A stretch of DNA of 42,736 nt, taken from assembly GCA_031119205.1 (NCBI GenBank), contig JAVHYF010000022.1:12632-55367 (forward strand). The letters are read 5' to 3'. Shown one piece after another: positions 9,952-18,721 of this stretch. Under the pieces are notes generated by a model. It was not told the origin of the DNA, searched no databases, and saw only the letters and a list, made by a program, of their open reading frames with translations. The DNA comes from Moraxellaceae bacterium. GTDB taxonomy: Bacteria > Pseudomonadota > Gammaproteobacteria > Burkholderiales > Rhodocyclaceae. Every line of letters begins with the position of its first letter. Within the stretch, counting starts at the first letter, position 1. The position numbers were made by a program, and so were the translations under genes.

Positions 9952-10025
9952 CCGGCTCATAGAGCGCTGAAAAACAAGGAAAATCTATTCTTTTGACCGA
10001 TCTGACAACCAATTGATCAGACAAC
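9928..10025. promoter_or_regulatory. Operator-like TTGTCAGACAA palindrome and related repeats
   Basis: TTGTCAGACAA (9928-9938) is a perfect odd palindrome that exactly fills part of the promoter spacer. Related half-sites are TCTGACAAC (10001-10009) and TCAGACAAC (10017-10025), set 16 bp apart. The shape resembles operators of FadR-type GntR regulators (TTGTCnGACAA). A protein bound at the first site would block RNA polymerase, so repression is the natural reading. No GntR gene lies in the window. The two downstream copies would also be present in the transcript. Confidence 0.5.
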
Positions 10026-10150
10026 TTCGATTTTCAGTGCCGCCCGGATTCCGGCCCCCACTGCCGGTCACGATGTAGTACCCAGTGGTAGTAGTTCGTA
10101 GTTTCTGTGTTGCCTCCTTTAAGCCCGGTGCCTTGGCACCGGGCTTTTTT
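9958..10150 (+). ncRNA. Candidate intergenic small RNA, about 190 nt
   Basis: This stretch has no plausible reading frame (its only ATG is followed at once by TAG), yet it lies between a good promoter and a strong intrinsic terminator on the same strand. Predicted folding by eye: stem 1 pairs GCGCTGAAAA (9964-9973) with TTTTCAGTGC (10031-10040), including one G-U pair, around a large loop. Stem 2 is CCGG/CCGG (10044-10054). Stem 3 pairs CACTG..GGT (10059-10068) with ACC-CAGTG (10080-10087). An unpaired CCTCCTTT (10113-10120), complementary to ribosome-binding sites, sits directly before the terminator hairpin. These are hallmarks of a base-pairing regulatory RNA. It does not resemble 6S, tmRNA, RNase P or SRP RNA. 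A Shine-Dalgarno-blocking trans-acting RNA is my inference. Confidence 0.6.
10121..10150 (+). terminator. Strong plus-strand intrinsic terminator of the small RNA
   Basis: AAGCCCGGTGCC (10121-10132) pairs over 12 bp with GGCACCGGGCTT (10135-10146), followed by a T-run to 10150. On the minus strand the hairpin is followed by AAAGG, so it is a poor terminator for modC. It therefore argues for a transcript arriving from the left. Confidence 0.85.
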
Positions 10151-11238
10151 CATGCGGCAAGGGCAACACTCTTCACCTGGGCGATGACCGCCATGCCAGC
10201 CGCGAGGCCGAGCTGGTCGCGGGAGCGACGGGTGATGCGGGCGAGCAAGGGCGTGCCGCCGTCGGCTTCCAGCCGCAGCAGCACCCTGTCCGGCCCCTCC
10301 TCCTGCATGCTCAGGACGCGCGCCGGCAACAGGTTGGCGATGCTGCTGTCGCTGGCCGGGCTGAGTGCCACGCTGACGTCGCGCGCCAGCACGCGTGCGC
10401 GCACATGCCCTCCCACCGCGATGTCCACACGGGTCACCCACAGATGGCCGCCAGCGAAATCCAGGCGAGACAGGTGGTAGGCCCCGTCATGCAGGCCTAC
10501 CACTGCCTCGATGAGCACGCCGTTCTCCTCGCCCAGCGGCAACAAATCGCCCGTCTCGTTCAGGACGCGCGCCGTCGGGCCGCTAGCAACGACCCGGCCG
10601 GCGTCCAGCACCACGGTGTGGTCGGCCAGCCTCGCCACTTCGTCGATGGCATGGCTTACATACAGCACCGGGATGGACAGTTCGGCATGCAGGCGTTGCA
10701 GGTACGGCAGGATGGCCGCACGGCTGGCGAGGTCCAGCGCCGACAGTGGCTCGTCCATCAACAACAGCCGCGGACTGGCCAGCAGGGCACGGCCGATAGC
10801 GACGCGCTGACGCTCGCCACCGGACAGGCCTTCCGGACGGCGGTCGATCAAGGCGGACAGGCCCAGCCATTGCACCGCCTGGGCCATCTCCACGCGGCGC
10901 TCGGCAGCAGCGACCCGGCGCATGCCGTATTCCAGGTTGTCGCGCACGGACAGGTGCGGGAACAGGCTGGCCTCCTGGAACACGTAACCCAGCGGGCGAC
11001 GATGGGTCGGCAGGCGGACACCGCGCGCGTCATCCTGCCAGGCCTCGTCTCCGACCTGTACACGCACGCCCTGCGCCGCCTGCAGGCCCGCCACGACGCG
11101 CAGGCAACTCGTCTTGCCACTGCCGGAGCGCCCGAACAAAGCCGTGATGCCGCGTCCGGGCAGCACGAGGTCCACCTGCATCGAGAAACCCGGATGCTGC
11201 AGGGAAAACGCAATACGGACGCTGCCGTCAGAGGACAC
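10150..11238 (-). CDS. modC: Molybdate ABC transporter ATP-binding protein
   Basis: ATPase that powers molybdate uptake through ModB. I take the GTG at 11238 (362 aa), preceded by GGGAAG and overlapping the modB stop by 11 bases; the ATG at 11259 is the alternative. Walker A is GRSGSGKTS at about 36-44, the Q-loop lies in YVFQEASLF, the ABC signature is [10 protein letters not shown], and Walker B is [12 protein letters not shown]. The C-terminal part (about 225-362) is a regulatory region with a TOBE/MOP molybdate-binding domain, the usual ModC layout. Last gene of modE-modA-modB-modC. Confidence 0.94.
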   Translation of the reverse strand: MSSDGSVRIAFSLQHPGFSMQVDLVLPGRGITALFGRSGSGKTSCLRVVAGLQAAQGVRVQVGDEAWQDDARGVRLPTHRRPLGYVFQEASLFPHLSVRDNLEYGMRRVAAAERRVEMAQAVQWLGLSALIDRRPEGLSGGERQRVAIGRALLASPRLLLMDEPLSALDLASRAAILPYLQRLHAELSIPVLYVSHAIDEVARLADHTVVLDAGRVVASGPTARVLNETGDLLPLGEENGVLIEAVVGLHDGAYHLSRLDFAGGHLWVTRVDIAVGGHVRARVLARDVSVALSPASDSSIANLLPARVLSMQEEGPDRVLLRLEADGGTPLLARITRRSRDQLGLAAGMAVIAQVKSVALAA

Positions 11239-11899
11239 GGGTCTTCCCGTTGAGGGCATGCAATGCGAGGAGCACGAGGAAGGAGAACAGCACCATGCCA
11301 CCGGCCAGCCAATGGGCCTGCGTGTACTCCATCGCCTCGACATGATCGTAGATCGCAACCGACAGCACCCGCGTGCGCTCAGGGATGTTGCCGCCGATCA
11401 TCAGGATGACGCCGAACTCGCCCACCGTGTGCGCAAAGCCGAGGATAGACGCGGTGATGAAGCCGGGGCGCGCCAGCGGTAACACAACGCTGCGGAAGCG
11501 GTCCCACGGCCCGGCCCGCAAGGTGGCAGCCACCTCGATCGGCCGGGAGCCGATGGCCTCGAAGGCATTGCGCAGTGGCTGTACCACGAAGGGCATGGAA
11601 TACAGCACCGAGGCCACCACCAATCCGGCAAAGGTGAAGGGCAACAGGCCGATGCCCAGGGCCTGCGTGGTCTGCCCCACCAGGCCTTTCGGCCCCATCA
11701 GCAACAACAGGTAGAAGCCAAGCACCGTCGGTGGCAACACCAGCGGCAAGGCCACCACCGCCCCGACCACACTCTTGAGGCGCGACGGCGTGTGGGCCAG
11801 CCACCACGCGATCGGCGTACCGATCAGCAACAGCAGGACCGTCGTCAGACCGGCGAGCTTCAGCGTGAGGGTGATAGCGGAAACATCGGCAGGCGTCAT
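11228..11899 (-). CDS. modB: Molybdate ABC transporter permease
   Basis: Inner-membrane channel of the molybdate transporter. It has 223 residues with five to six hydrophobic helices; the EAA loop that contacts ModC is visible as [25 protein letters not shown], here about residues 122-146, with the conserved glycine. The helix [21 protein letters not shown] opens the protein. The 13-bp gap to modA and overlap with modC fit a single transcript. Confidence 0.94.
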   Translation of the reverse strand: MTPADVSAITLTLKLAGLTTVLLLLIGTPIAWWLAHTPSRLKSVVGAVVALPLVLPPTVLGFYLLLLMGPKGLVGQTTQALGIGLLPFTFAGLVVASVLYSMPFVVQPLRNAFEAIGSRPIEVAATLRAGPWDRFRSVVLPLARPGFITASILGFAHTVGEFGVILMIGGNIPERTRVLSVAIYDHVEAMEYTQAHWLAGGMVLFSFLVLLALHALNGKTRVL

Positions 11900-11912
11900 G
11901 CGCTAAGGCTGA

Positions 11913-12689
<777 letters not shown>

Positions 12690-12697
12690 TCAATCCT

Positions 12698-13519
12698 TCA
12701 ATCCACTACGTTGAGAATCACATTCGACGCGCTGAACAGCGCGCACAGGGGCGTGCCTTCAACGATGCCCAGCACCCGCTGGCTCTCGCGTGTCACTACC
12801 GCCACCACGCTCTTGCCTTGCCCGATGTCCAACGTCACCTCGACATTCACCGGGCCTTCGACGATGCGGCTAACGCTGCCCTGCAGCCTGTTGCTCACCC
12901 CTACGCGCGCGTCGGCATCCGCCAGCAACACTGACGAGGCCTTGACGAGCGCGACCACCGTCGTGCCGATGGCAAGGCCAAGACGTTCGGCAGATTCACG
13001 CGTGACGATGGCGATGAGCTCGCTTCGGTCGTCCAGCCGCAGCTGGACCTCGTACTCGACGTCGCCGCCGCGCAAGCCGACCACCGTGCAGGCGAACTGG
13101 TTGCGCGCGCTGGTGCGCAGCGCCATGCGGCGCAGCAGCCGCTGGAAATCGGCCACGCTGCCCGCCTCCGTACCGGCGAGCTCGGCGGAGAGACGATCCA
13201 GCGCGCTCTGGTACTCGACCTCCACCGCGCGATACAGCGCCACGATGCGACGCCCGTAGTCGGTGAGCTGCGTGCCGCCGCCCTGCCGCCCACTGGACAC
13301 CCGCTCCACCAGGGGCTGATCGGCCAGGTTGTTCATGGCATCCACCGCATCCCAGGCCGCTTTGTAGGAGAGCGGCACATGCGGCGCCGCTTGCGAGATG
13401 GAGCCGTGCTCGGCAATCGCTTCCAGCAGGCGGATGCGCGTACCGCCCAGGAAGTTACCGAGGTCCGTAGCGACCTCCAGGCGTCCGACCAGCCGAGTCG
13501 ATCTGGATTTATCGTTCAT
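12698..13519 (-). CDS. modE: Molybdate-responsive transcriptional regulator
   Basis: DNA-binding sensor that represses molybdate uptake genes when molybdate is bound. It has 273 residues: an N-terminal winged helix-turn-helix (GTRIRLLEAIAEHGSISQAA to about residue 110), then two tandem MOP domains (about 130-195 and 205-270) that bind molybdate. The proposed ATG at 13519 has no clear ribosome-binding site and follows TATATAG, so a leaderless or downstream start is possible. First gene of the mod operon, so it probably controls itself together with modABC. Confidence 0.93.
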   Translation of the reverse strand: MNDKSRSTRLVGRLEVATDLGNFLGGTRIRLLEAIAEHGSISQAAPHVPLSYKAAWDAVDAMNNLADQPLVERVSSGRQGGGTQLTDYGRRIVALYRAVEVEYQSALDRLSAELAGTEAGSVADFQRLLRRMALRTSARNQFACTVVGLRGGDVEYEVQLRLDDRSELIAIVTRESAERLGLAIGTTVVALVKASSVLLADADARVGVSNRLQGSVSRIVEGPVNVEVTLDIGQGKSVVAVVTRESQRVLGIVEGTPLCALFSASNVILNVVD

Positions 13520-13587
13520 TTCTATATAGGAACAGACAGGCAGCCCGCCCGCAGAACTCTGTCAGGCGGCAACCGTGGCTTCAGCCG

Positions 13588-13618
13588 GTAAATTACCATT
13601 TACTTACGTATATTGAAA
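13588..13618. promoter_or_regulatory. AT-rich inverted repeat upstream of modE
   Basis: GTAAAT (13588-13593) and ATTTAC (13598-13603) form a 6-bp inverted repeat, followed by TTACGTATATTG. It is an AT-rich island in GC-rich DNA, 70-100 bp upstream of modE, and carries TATA-type half-sites as ModE boxes do. It is the best candidate for the mod operon promoter/operator, but it does not match the classical ModE palindrome well. Confidence 0.35.
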
Positions 13619-13648
13619 ACAGCCCCCCGCATCGAAAGCTACGCAGGC

Positions 13649-13675
13649 AAAAAAATGCCCGCGCAAGCGCGGGCA
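13649..13675 (-). terminator. Intrinsic terminator of the acetylesterase gene
   Basis: TGCCCGCG (13656-13663) pairs with CGCGGGCA (13668-13675) around CAAG, with seven A's on the left that become a U-tract on the minus strand. It lies 70-95 bp after the CE12 stop codon. A second hairpin (GAGAGG/CCTCTC, 13681-13702) sits in between. Confidence 0.75.
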
Positions 13676-13743
13676 AATCCGAGAGGCGGAGCCCCACCTC
13701 TCGCAGCAGCTTGTACCGCCTCGTTGCAGGGGCGGCGGGATCG

Positions 13744-15300
13744 TCAGTTCAGCAGTGCCTGCAAGGCGGCCAGGTCAGCGCGGGCACTGGCCTTCACCCC
13801 TGTCGCTACCAGCTCTCCAACCTTCTGGGCCCCCTGGATCTGGAAGTGGGTGTTGTCAGGCTTCGCGATGTTGCCGGTGGTCGCGGGCGTGTAGTACGGG
13901 TAGGTCAGTTCCGAAACCGCCAGGTAGTAGCTCAGCGAATCCGTAGCCGGCGTGGCCAAGCCACCGAAGAAGCTGATGCTGGCAGCATCGACGTCCACCA
14001 CCGCCACATCCTCGGCTGCCGCCAGGGCCAGCACCGCCGCCGAGTAGTCACCCGGGTACGCCCCCTTGGTCGTGACGTGCGATGCCCTGAACACACCACT
14101 GCTGGGCCGGCGCGTCACCGGCGTCAGCAGGACAGGTGTGGCGCCTTTGGCTCGGGCCATGTCGACGTATTTCTTCAGTGACTTGCGGAACGAGTACTCC
14201 TGGCCAGGCTTGCTGGCGGTCACCGCGTCGATTCCCGCCTCCGTGCCCGGGTAGGTGCACAGGTTGGCAATGTCGATCTCGTCGCGCGCCACCGCCGGCG
14301 TGCTGCCACCGCACTTCTCGTCGTTATGGCCGAACTGGATGAACAGGTAGTCGCCGGCCTTGATGTTGTCCTTCACCAGCTGGAACCAGCCTTCGTTGAT
14401 GAAGCTGCGCGAACTGCGGCCGGATTGCGCCAGATTCATCACCTGCGCGGTGGCACCAGCCTTCAGCTTCTCGTGAAAGCGCTGGCCCCAGCCCTCTCGT
14501 GGCGCCACCTTGCTTTCGTAGTTGCTCGCCGTCGAGTCACCCACCACGTAGATCGTCGTCCCCGAGAAAACCGTACTCGGGGTCTCCCACGTCAGCGGAT
14601 AGGTCGATGCCAGCGGCATGTAACGCTGATCGAAGAGATCCGTCGTGGTGTACGTGCCGGTCGCAGATTCGTAGCCGCGGTTGCTGCGCAGCAGGTCCAG
14701 CACCTTGTCGAAACTGTCACCCACGACCATCTTGATGGAGACCGGATCCAGCGTGGCGGCATTGCTGATCCCGGCGGCAGTCAGCGCCGCCTGCACCAGC
14801 GCGCGGGTATCGTTGGTTGCGGTAGTAATCTGGGCCGGGGTGATGCCTGCAGTCCTGCCCTGCGCAATCAGCGCGGGCACACCCTTCAGCGCGTTGGCGG
14901 AAGCCACGTCAGAAACAATGCGGTCAGTCAGCTGATTGACGTTGGCATTGGTGCTGCCGCCTGCCGTCACCGTAGCGACAATGGAGGTCAGCTCCAGCAC
15001 ATGGCTGTCAGTCTGCCGGGTTGCAACGATCAGCAGCGGCGGCGTCATTCCGGTTACATCCACGGAGTAACTGCCACTGGCTGCCGCGGTCGTGCTTCGC
15101 ACGACGCCGTTGGCGTCGTAGACCTTGATGGTCGCACTGGCCATGGCCTTCCCGGTCGCGGCAACACCGGTCAAGGTGGTTGCACTGGCCGCTGGCGCAG
15201 ACGTGGTGGCGCTGTCGCCACCTCCACCACAACCCGCAAGTGCAATAGTCGTCAGAACGGCCGCAACAGAGCGTCGCAGCGTCATTGCTGTGTAGTACAT
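13744..15300 (-). CDS. Rhamnogalacturonan acetylesterase lipoprotein (CE12, SGNH hydrolase)
   Basis: Would remove acetyl groups from rhamnogalacturonan so that pectin lyases can act. It has 518 residues from the ATG at 15300, with a GGAGGAGG ribosome-binding site. A signal peptide ends in lipobox LAGC with lipidated Cys24, so it is probably anchored to the outer membrane. Residues about 40-110 look like a carboxypeptidase-regulatory-type beta domain and 115-220 are alpha-helical and unassigned. The CE12 domain starts at about 248: GDST (nucleophile Ser256), QSGRSS (292-297), GHND (324-327) and DNTHF with Asp482/His485, completing the SGNH set. Plain CE12 enzymes are about 250 residues, so the N-terminal half is extra. 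With the PL1 lyase nearby it suggests use of pectin. Confidence 0.88.
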   Translation of the reverse strand: MYYTAMTLRRSVAAVLTTIALAGCGGGGDSATTSAPAASATTLTGVAATGKAMASATIKVYDANGVVRSTTAAASGSYSVDVTGMTPPLLIVATRQTDSHVLELTSIVATVTAGGSTNANVNQLTDRIVSDVASANALKGVPALIAQGRTAGITPAQITTATNDTRALVQAALTAAGISNAATLDPVSIKMVVGDSFDKVLDLLRSNRGYESATGTYTTTDLFDQRYMPLASTYPLTWETPSTVFSGTTIYVVGDSTASNYESKVAPREGWGQRFHEKLKAGATAQVMNLAQSGRSSRSFINEGWFQLVKDNIKAGDYLFIQFGHNDEKCGGSTPAVARDEIDIANLCTYPGTEAGIDAVTASKPGQEYSFRKSLKKYVDMARAKGATPVLLTPVTRRPSSGVFRASHVTTKGAYPGDYSAAVLALAAAEDVAVVDVDAASISFFGGLATPATDSLSYYLAVSELTYPYYTPATTGNIAKPDNTHFQIQGAQKVGELVATGVKASARADLAALQALLN

Positions 15301-15324
15301 CGCCTCCTCCAGTTTTTTTGATGC

Positions 15325-15344
15325 GATCCGGGTCGTGCCGGATC
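15325..15344. promoter_or_regulatory. Inverted repeat upstream of the acetylesterase gene
   Basis: GATCCGG (15325-15331) and CCGGATC (15338-15344) form a 7-bp inverted repeat with a 6-base spacer, 25-45 bp before the CE12 start and within its likely leader. The facing T-run (15313-15319) reads as A's on the minus strand, so it is not a terminator for that gene. It may be an operator; the other end of the 137-bp gap shows nothing clear. Confidence 0.35.
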
Positions 15345-15437
15345 GTCGGAGGGCGATGTTAGGAAGCGGGCCTGCGGCCTGTCTTGACCGGGATTGCTAT
15401 TCTGCCGCCATGTCTGGCAGGGGGCCTCGCAGGCAAC

Positions 15438-16247
15438 TCAGGGGCGCACCGGCACGAACAGCTCGAAGCTGCGCTCCTGCCGCGCCGGCAGGTAAGCCGC
15501 ATTGTTGAAGCGTCGCAGGACCGGCGCATCGACAACACGACGACCTGTCTCGCGTCCGATGCGCTCTGCCAGGCGAGACAAAGGCGGTGCATCGTAGCCA
15601 CCATCCACGCTCAGGAGTGCATAGTCGCCGGCCGGCAAGCATGTGACATCCAGCCCTGGCAGGCGGATGCCGAGCGGCTCGGACTGCAGGGCGGCCTGCA
15701 GCTCGACGTCATCGCACCACCGTTCCACGCCGCCCCCCAGATGCACCGACCAGCCCTTGCGCCGCTCACGTGGCAGACCGGCCATCATGGCGCGGGCGCG
15801 CAGCTCCTCGAAGGGCTTGAGGGAGTCGTCCATCCGGCCCCGGAAAGCGATGAACTGGATGGCGATCTCGCCCATCCTGACGATGCGCAGGGGCATGTCA
15901 TCCACCTGGCGGCGCTGGACACGTGATGGAGGCATACCGTGTGCGGCACGGAACGCGCGGGAGAAAGCCTCAGCCGAGGCATAACCGCACTCCAGCGCGA
16001 GATCCAGCAGGCTACCGTCGAAGCCCCGCTCGATGCGGCTGCGCGCATCCAGCAAGCGCAGGCGACGCACCCGCGCCAAGGGAGTCTCGCCAGCGTAGTC
16101 GGCAAAGACCCGCTCGAAATGGAAGCGCGACATATGGGCCACCTCCGCCAGTTCATCCAGGCAGAGCGGCTCATAGAGGCACGCGTCGATGTGGTTCGCA
16201 ACCTGGCGCAGACTGCCAAGGCGGCGCGAGAACTGGGCAAGGTTCAT
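15438..16247 (-). CDS. AraC-family regulator with GyrI-like effector domain
   Basis: Transcription factor of 269 residues. The AraC/XylS helix-turn-helix pair is at the N-terminus (about 15-115: LDELAEVAHMSRFHFERVF and LLDLALECGYASAEAFSRAF). A GyrI-like (SOUL/BacR type) domain fills about 120-269, a fold that binds small hydrophobic molecules in relatives such as Rob. This order, DNA-binding first, is the Rob/MarA-like type rather than the sugar-responsive AraC type, so its place between pectin genes does not prove it controls them. There is no clear ribosome-binding site before the ATG at 16247. Confidence 0.88.
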   Translation of the reverse strand: MNLAQFSRRLGSLRQVANHIDACLYEPLCLDELAEVAHMSRFHFERVFADYAGETPLARVRRLRLLDARSRIERGFDGSLLDLALECGYASAEAFSRAFRAAHGMPPSRVQRRQVDDMPLRIVRMGEIAIQFIAFRGRMDDSLKPFEELRARAMMAGLPRERRKGWSVHLGGGVERWCDDVELQAALQSEPLGIRLPGLDVTCLPAGDYALLSVDGGYDAPPLSRLAERIGRETGRRVVDAPVLRRFNNAAYLPARQERSFELFVPVRP

Positions 16248-16372
16248 GGCGTGGGACGGCCGGACAGGGAACAGACGGACCGCAAGCGACTCGAGTCGTC
16301 TCTCTGCGTGTCCGCCTGAAAAGGATAGCGGTTACGCCGGCGCCATTTCGTATATTTTCCGGCCGCGCCCGC

Positions 16373-17050
16373 TCAACGCAGAACTGCCGCGCAAGCGTCC
16401 TCTTCAAACCGCTTGGCGACCTTGCGCTGCTGCTCCTTGAGGCTCTCGATCTCTCTGGCGCTGGCGCCAGCCCGTTGGCGCGCGGCTATTTCACGCAGCC
16501 TGTCATCCAGCGAACGGCACGCCAGCAACAGGGCACGTGTATCAGATGCCGACGGCCCTGTGGGCACGGGGGCCTGCTCGGCCGGAAACTGCCGCACTGG
16601 CGCCGTGGCAGGAGACGCCGCGCGACCGGGATCCAGCGCGTCAGCCTGCGCGCGCAAGGCGCTTGCCTGCGCTTGCCGGGCCTTCTCCTGAACACAGTCG
16701 GCCTCCACCTCGGTGCGTACCGACGCCGAGGAACCACGCCGCCGGAAGACTTCCTCCACCAGCTGACGTGACGCACCGGCCTGCAGCTGGGTGTCCGCCA
16801 GCACACGCTCCAGACTGGCGCCGCCCTCCCTGGCCCACATGATCTTCTGGGCCGTTACACCACGCTGTACGCACTCCTTGTCACCGGCAGTTCCACTGCC
16901 GGTCTGCGACGACATCTGGCCGACAACCTTGCCCTCCTGCTCCTGGCAAGGACGATCCTGATACGTGCTGCCACAACGGTACATCTTCTGTGCGTGCGCA
17001 GGCAGCGAAGCCCCCAGAGCGACGAGCACGGCAAGGAGTTTCAGGGTCAT
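16373..17050 (-). CDS. Secreted DUF4124-type protein, function unknown
   Basis: 225 residues from the ATG at 17050. The signal peptide (LKLLAVLVALGASLPAHA) is followed by QKMYRCGSTYQDRPC, the short two-cysteine DUF4124 motif common in betaproteobacterial periplasmic proteins. The middle is rich in Ala, Gln and Arg, with a proline/alanine stretch near 140-160, and the C-terminal 50 residues look like a coiled coil (REIESLKEQQRKVAKRFEED). Two more cysteines (CRSLDD and EDACAAV) could make a disulfide. No enzymatic motif is visible. It reads the same way as its neighbours, but a strong terminator separates it from the pectate lyase upstream. Confidence 0.7.
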   Translation of the reverse strand: MTLKLLAVLVALGASLPAHAQKMYRCGSTYQDRPCQEQEGKVVGQMSSQTGSGTAGDKECVQRGVTAQKIMWAREGGASLERVLADTQLQAGASRQLVEEVFRRRGSSASVRTEVEADCVQEKARQAQASALRAQADALDPGRAASPATAPVRQFPAEQAPVPTGPSASDTRALLLACRSLDDRLREIAARQRAGASAREIESLKEQQRKVAKRFEEDACAAVLR

Positions 17051-17083
17051 GACATTCAAATGGGATGGAGAAGCCTCAAGTAG

Positions 17084-17122
17084 AAACAAAAAACGCCCGG
17101 GGAGGCAAGCCTCCCCGGGCGT
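17084..17122 (-). terminator. Intrinsic terminator of the pectate lyase gene
   Basis: A perfect 14-bp stem (17093-17106 with 17109-17122, arm ACGCCCGGGGAGGC) has a 2-base AA centre and an A-rich left flank that becomes TTTTTTGTTT on the minus strand. It starts 20 bp after the stop codon. Confidence 0.9.
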
Positions 17123-17142
17123 CAGTACATGCCTTCAGGCAA

Positions 17143-18540
17143 TCAGAACGGTGCTACACCCGTCGCTGCCCACGGGTCGATCTTGCCGACACCGGCGTTG
17201 GCCGGCACGGTCGTCGGCAGGCTGGCCGGGTTTGCCACCGTGTAGGTGTAGTAGGACGCCGGGTCGAACGCCGAACCACGGGTCTGGAAGGCACCCGAGT
17301 TATCCAGGATGTTGTTGCGCTGGACGATGTCGCCCGGGCCGGATTCGGCATAGCCGACCAGCGTCGGGAACGGCACGTTCTTGAAGTAGTTACCTTCCAC
17401 GACCAGCTTGCCTTCCATGGTCGAGGTCGCGCCGTAGGTCACGTTGTTCAGGTAGTAGTTGTTGAACACGTGCACTTCGCCGAAGCGCAGGCGCGGGTGA
17501 CGGCTCATCGTGCCATCGAAGAAGTTGTTGTGGATGGTGGTCTTCAGGTAACCGGTGTCGCCCGACGCGCTGTCGCTGTGACCGATCAGCATCGTCTTGT
17601 TGTGGTTCTTGAAGTGGTTGTTGCTGATGGTGATGTGGCTGGTCTGACGGGTGATGTCGAACAGGCCATCGTGGTTAGTGCCTTCAGGATCTGCCACGGG
17701 GCCATCGGTGAAGGTGCAGTGATCCACCCACACGTGGTGCGTGTTCTGGTTGATCTTCAGCGAGTCATCCGGCGCATCTTCGAACGTGATGTTGCGGATG
17801 ATGATGTTCTGGCGCTTGTAGATCTCGAAACCGCCACCGGTCAGCTTCGCACCCGGCAGACCCATGATGGTCTTGTCGGAACGCAGCGGCACCATGCCAC
17901 CCATGTTGATCGTGCCGTCGATGAAGATGACCAGGCGCTCGTTGGAATCGGTCAGCGTACGCAGATCGGTCAGGTTGTTCACCTTCACCGCACGACCGCC
18001 GGCACCGCCCGTCGTGGTGTCCAGGCCAAAAGCCGGAATCGCCGCGAAGCCCATCAGACCCGCGGGCGGCACGCCACCGGAGCTTGAGGAACTGGACGAA
18101 GAACCCGTGCCCGACGAGCTGCTGGAGGACGAACTGGAAGAGCTCGACGACGAACTGCTGGACGAGGAGCCGGTACCGCTCGACGAACTGGAAGACGAGC
18201 TGCTCGATGAGGACGAGCTCGAAGAACTCGAGGAGCTGGACGAGGAGGAACTGCTGGACGACGAGCTCGACGAACCGCCCGAACTGCCGGACGCAGAGCA
18301 CTCGTTCACGCCGCCGCCGATGCGGCCGCCGAAAGTGGCTTCGTTGCAGGTGAAGCTGCCGCTCAGGACCTTGTAGAAGAACTGGTCGGCGCGGCCGAAA
18401 GCCACGTTGGTATTCGCCGCGACCGTGGCGGTCTTGCCCTCGGTCGTGATGGTGACGTAACCACTCGGGCGGTTGGCCGCGAGCACGCCGGATGAAAGCG
18501 CAGCGGCCATGAGGCCGAGCACCAGATGCTTGGTGTTCAT
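17143..18540 (-). CDS. Secreted pectate lyase (PL1) with polyserine linker
   Basis: Cleaves polygalacturonate by calcium-dependent beta-elimination outside the cell. It has 465 residues from the ATG at 18540, with GGAG 6-9 bases upstream. Order: signal peptide (1-22), a small two-cysteine domain (23-81, GYVTITTEGKTATV...SGSFTC), a linker of about 73 residues made almost only of Ser with two Gly-Thr-Gly breaks (82-154), and the PL1 parallel beta-helix (155-465). PL1 landmarks are VWVDHCTFTDG (about 270-280, calcium-site aspartates), SHITISNNHF, and RHPRLRFG (347-354) holding the catalytic arginine. The small domain resembles carbohydrate-binding or adhesion modules seen on such enzymes, but I cannot name the family. 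Likely induced with the CE12 enzyme, although each gene has its own terminator. Confidence 0.92.
   Translation of the reverse strand: MNTKHLVLGLMAAALSSGVLAANRPSGYVTITTEGKTATVAANTNVAFGRADQFFYKVLSGSFTCNEATFGGRIGGGVNECSASGSSGGSSSSSSSSSSSSSSSSSSSSSSSSSSSSSSSSGTGSSSSSSSSSSSSSSSSSSSGTGSSSSSSSSGGVPPAGLMGFAAIPAFGLDTTTGGAGGRAVKVNNLTDLRTLTDSNERLVIFIDGTINMGGMVPLRSDKTIMGLPGAKLTGGGFEIYKRQNIIIRNITFEDAPDDSLKINQNTHHVWVDHCTFTDGPVADPEGTNHDGLFDITRQTSHITISNNHFKNHNKTMLIGHSDSASGDTGYLKTTIHNNFFDGTMSRHPRLRFGEVHVFNNYYLNNVTYGATSTMEGKLVVEGNYFKNVPFPTLVGYAESGPGDIVQRNNILDNSGAFQTRGSAFDPASYYTYTVANPASLPTTVPANAGVGKIDPWAATGVAPF
18079..18297 (-). repeat. Polyserine-linker coding repeat
   Basis: About 73 codons of nearly pure serine inside the pectate lyase. 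The codons mix TCG, TCC, AGC and AGT rather than repeating one triplet, which suggests selection for the protein sequence and limits replication slippage. Two Gly-Thr-Gly breaks split the tract into three. The opposite strand reads as a long Glu/Asp/Leu-rich frame that is not a gene. Confidence 0.9.
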
Positions 18541-18721
18541 TTTGTCTCCTTGAATTATCTTTCTATGCAGACGCCATCCATTGCGGACGACGCCTGGACG
18601 AACCCCGTCACGTCGCATCGTGGCGACACGCGGGATTTGTCTTACATAGGATGGAAGCTCGACCCGTCCGGGTCAAGTGCGCTGCGTCAATCGGCGGCGT
18701 ACGCTGTTGTTAATCGCGAAT

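Noticed and set aside
9785-10024. 79-residue minus-strand frame across the parC start region
   Set aside because: Low-complexity Pro/Cys composition, no ribosome-binding site, overlaps the promoter and stems of the proposed small RNA.
9958-10150. 6S RNA
   Set aside because: Right size, but the 5' and 3' ends do not pair into the closing stem and there is no large central bubble flanked by the conserved 6S helices.
9958-10150. RsmY/RsmZ-type CsrA-binding RNA
   Set aside because: Only two GGA motifs occur in the transcript and just one near a hairpin loop; these RNAs normally carry many.
17864-18376. Acidic Glu/Asp/Leu-rich plus-strand frame
   Set aside because: It is the complement of serine codons in the pectate lyase linker, not a gene.
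18661-18674. GACCCG/CGGGTC inverted repeat upstream of the pectate lyase
   Set aside because: Only a 2-base centre and no linked promoter elements at correct spacing; could be chance in GC-rich DNA.
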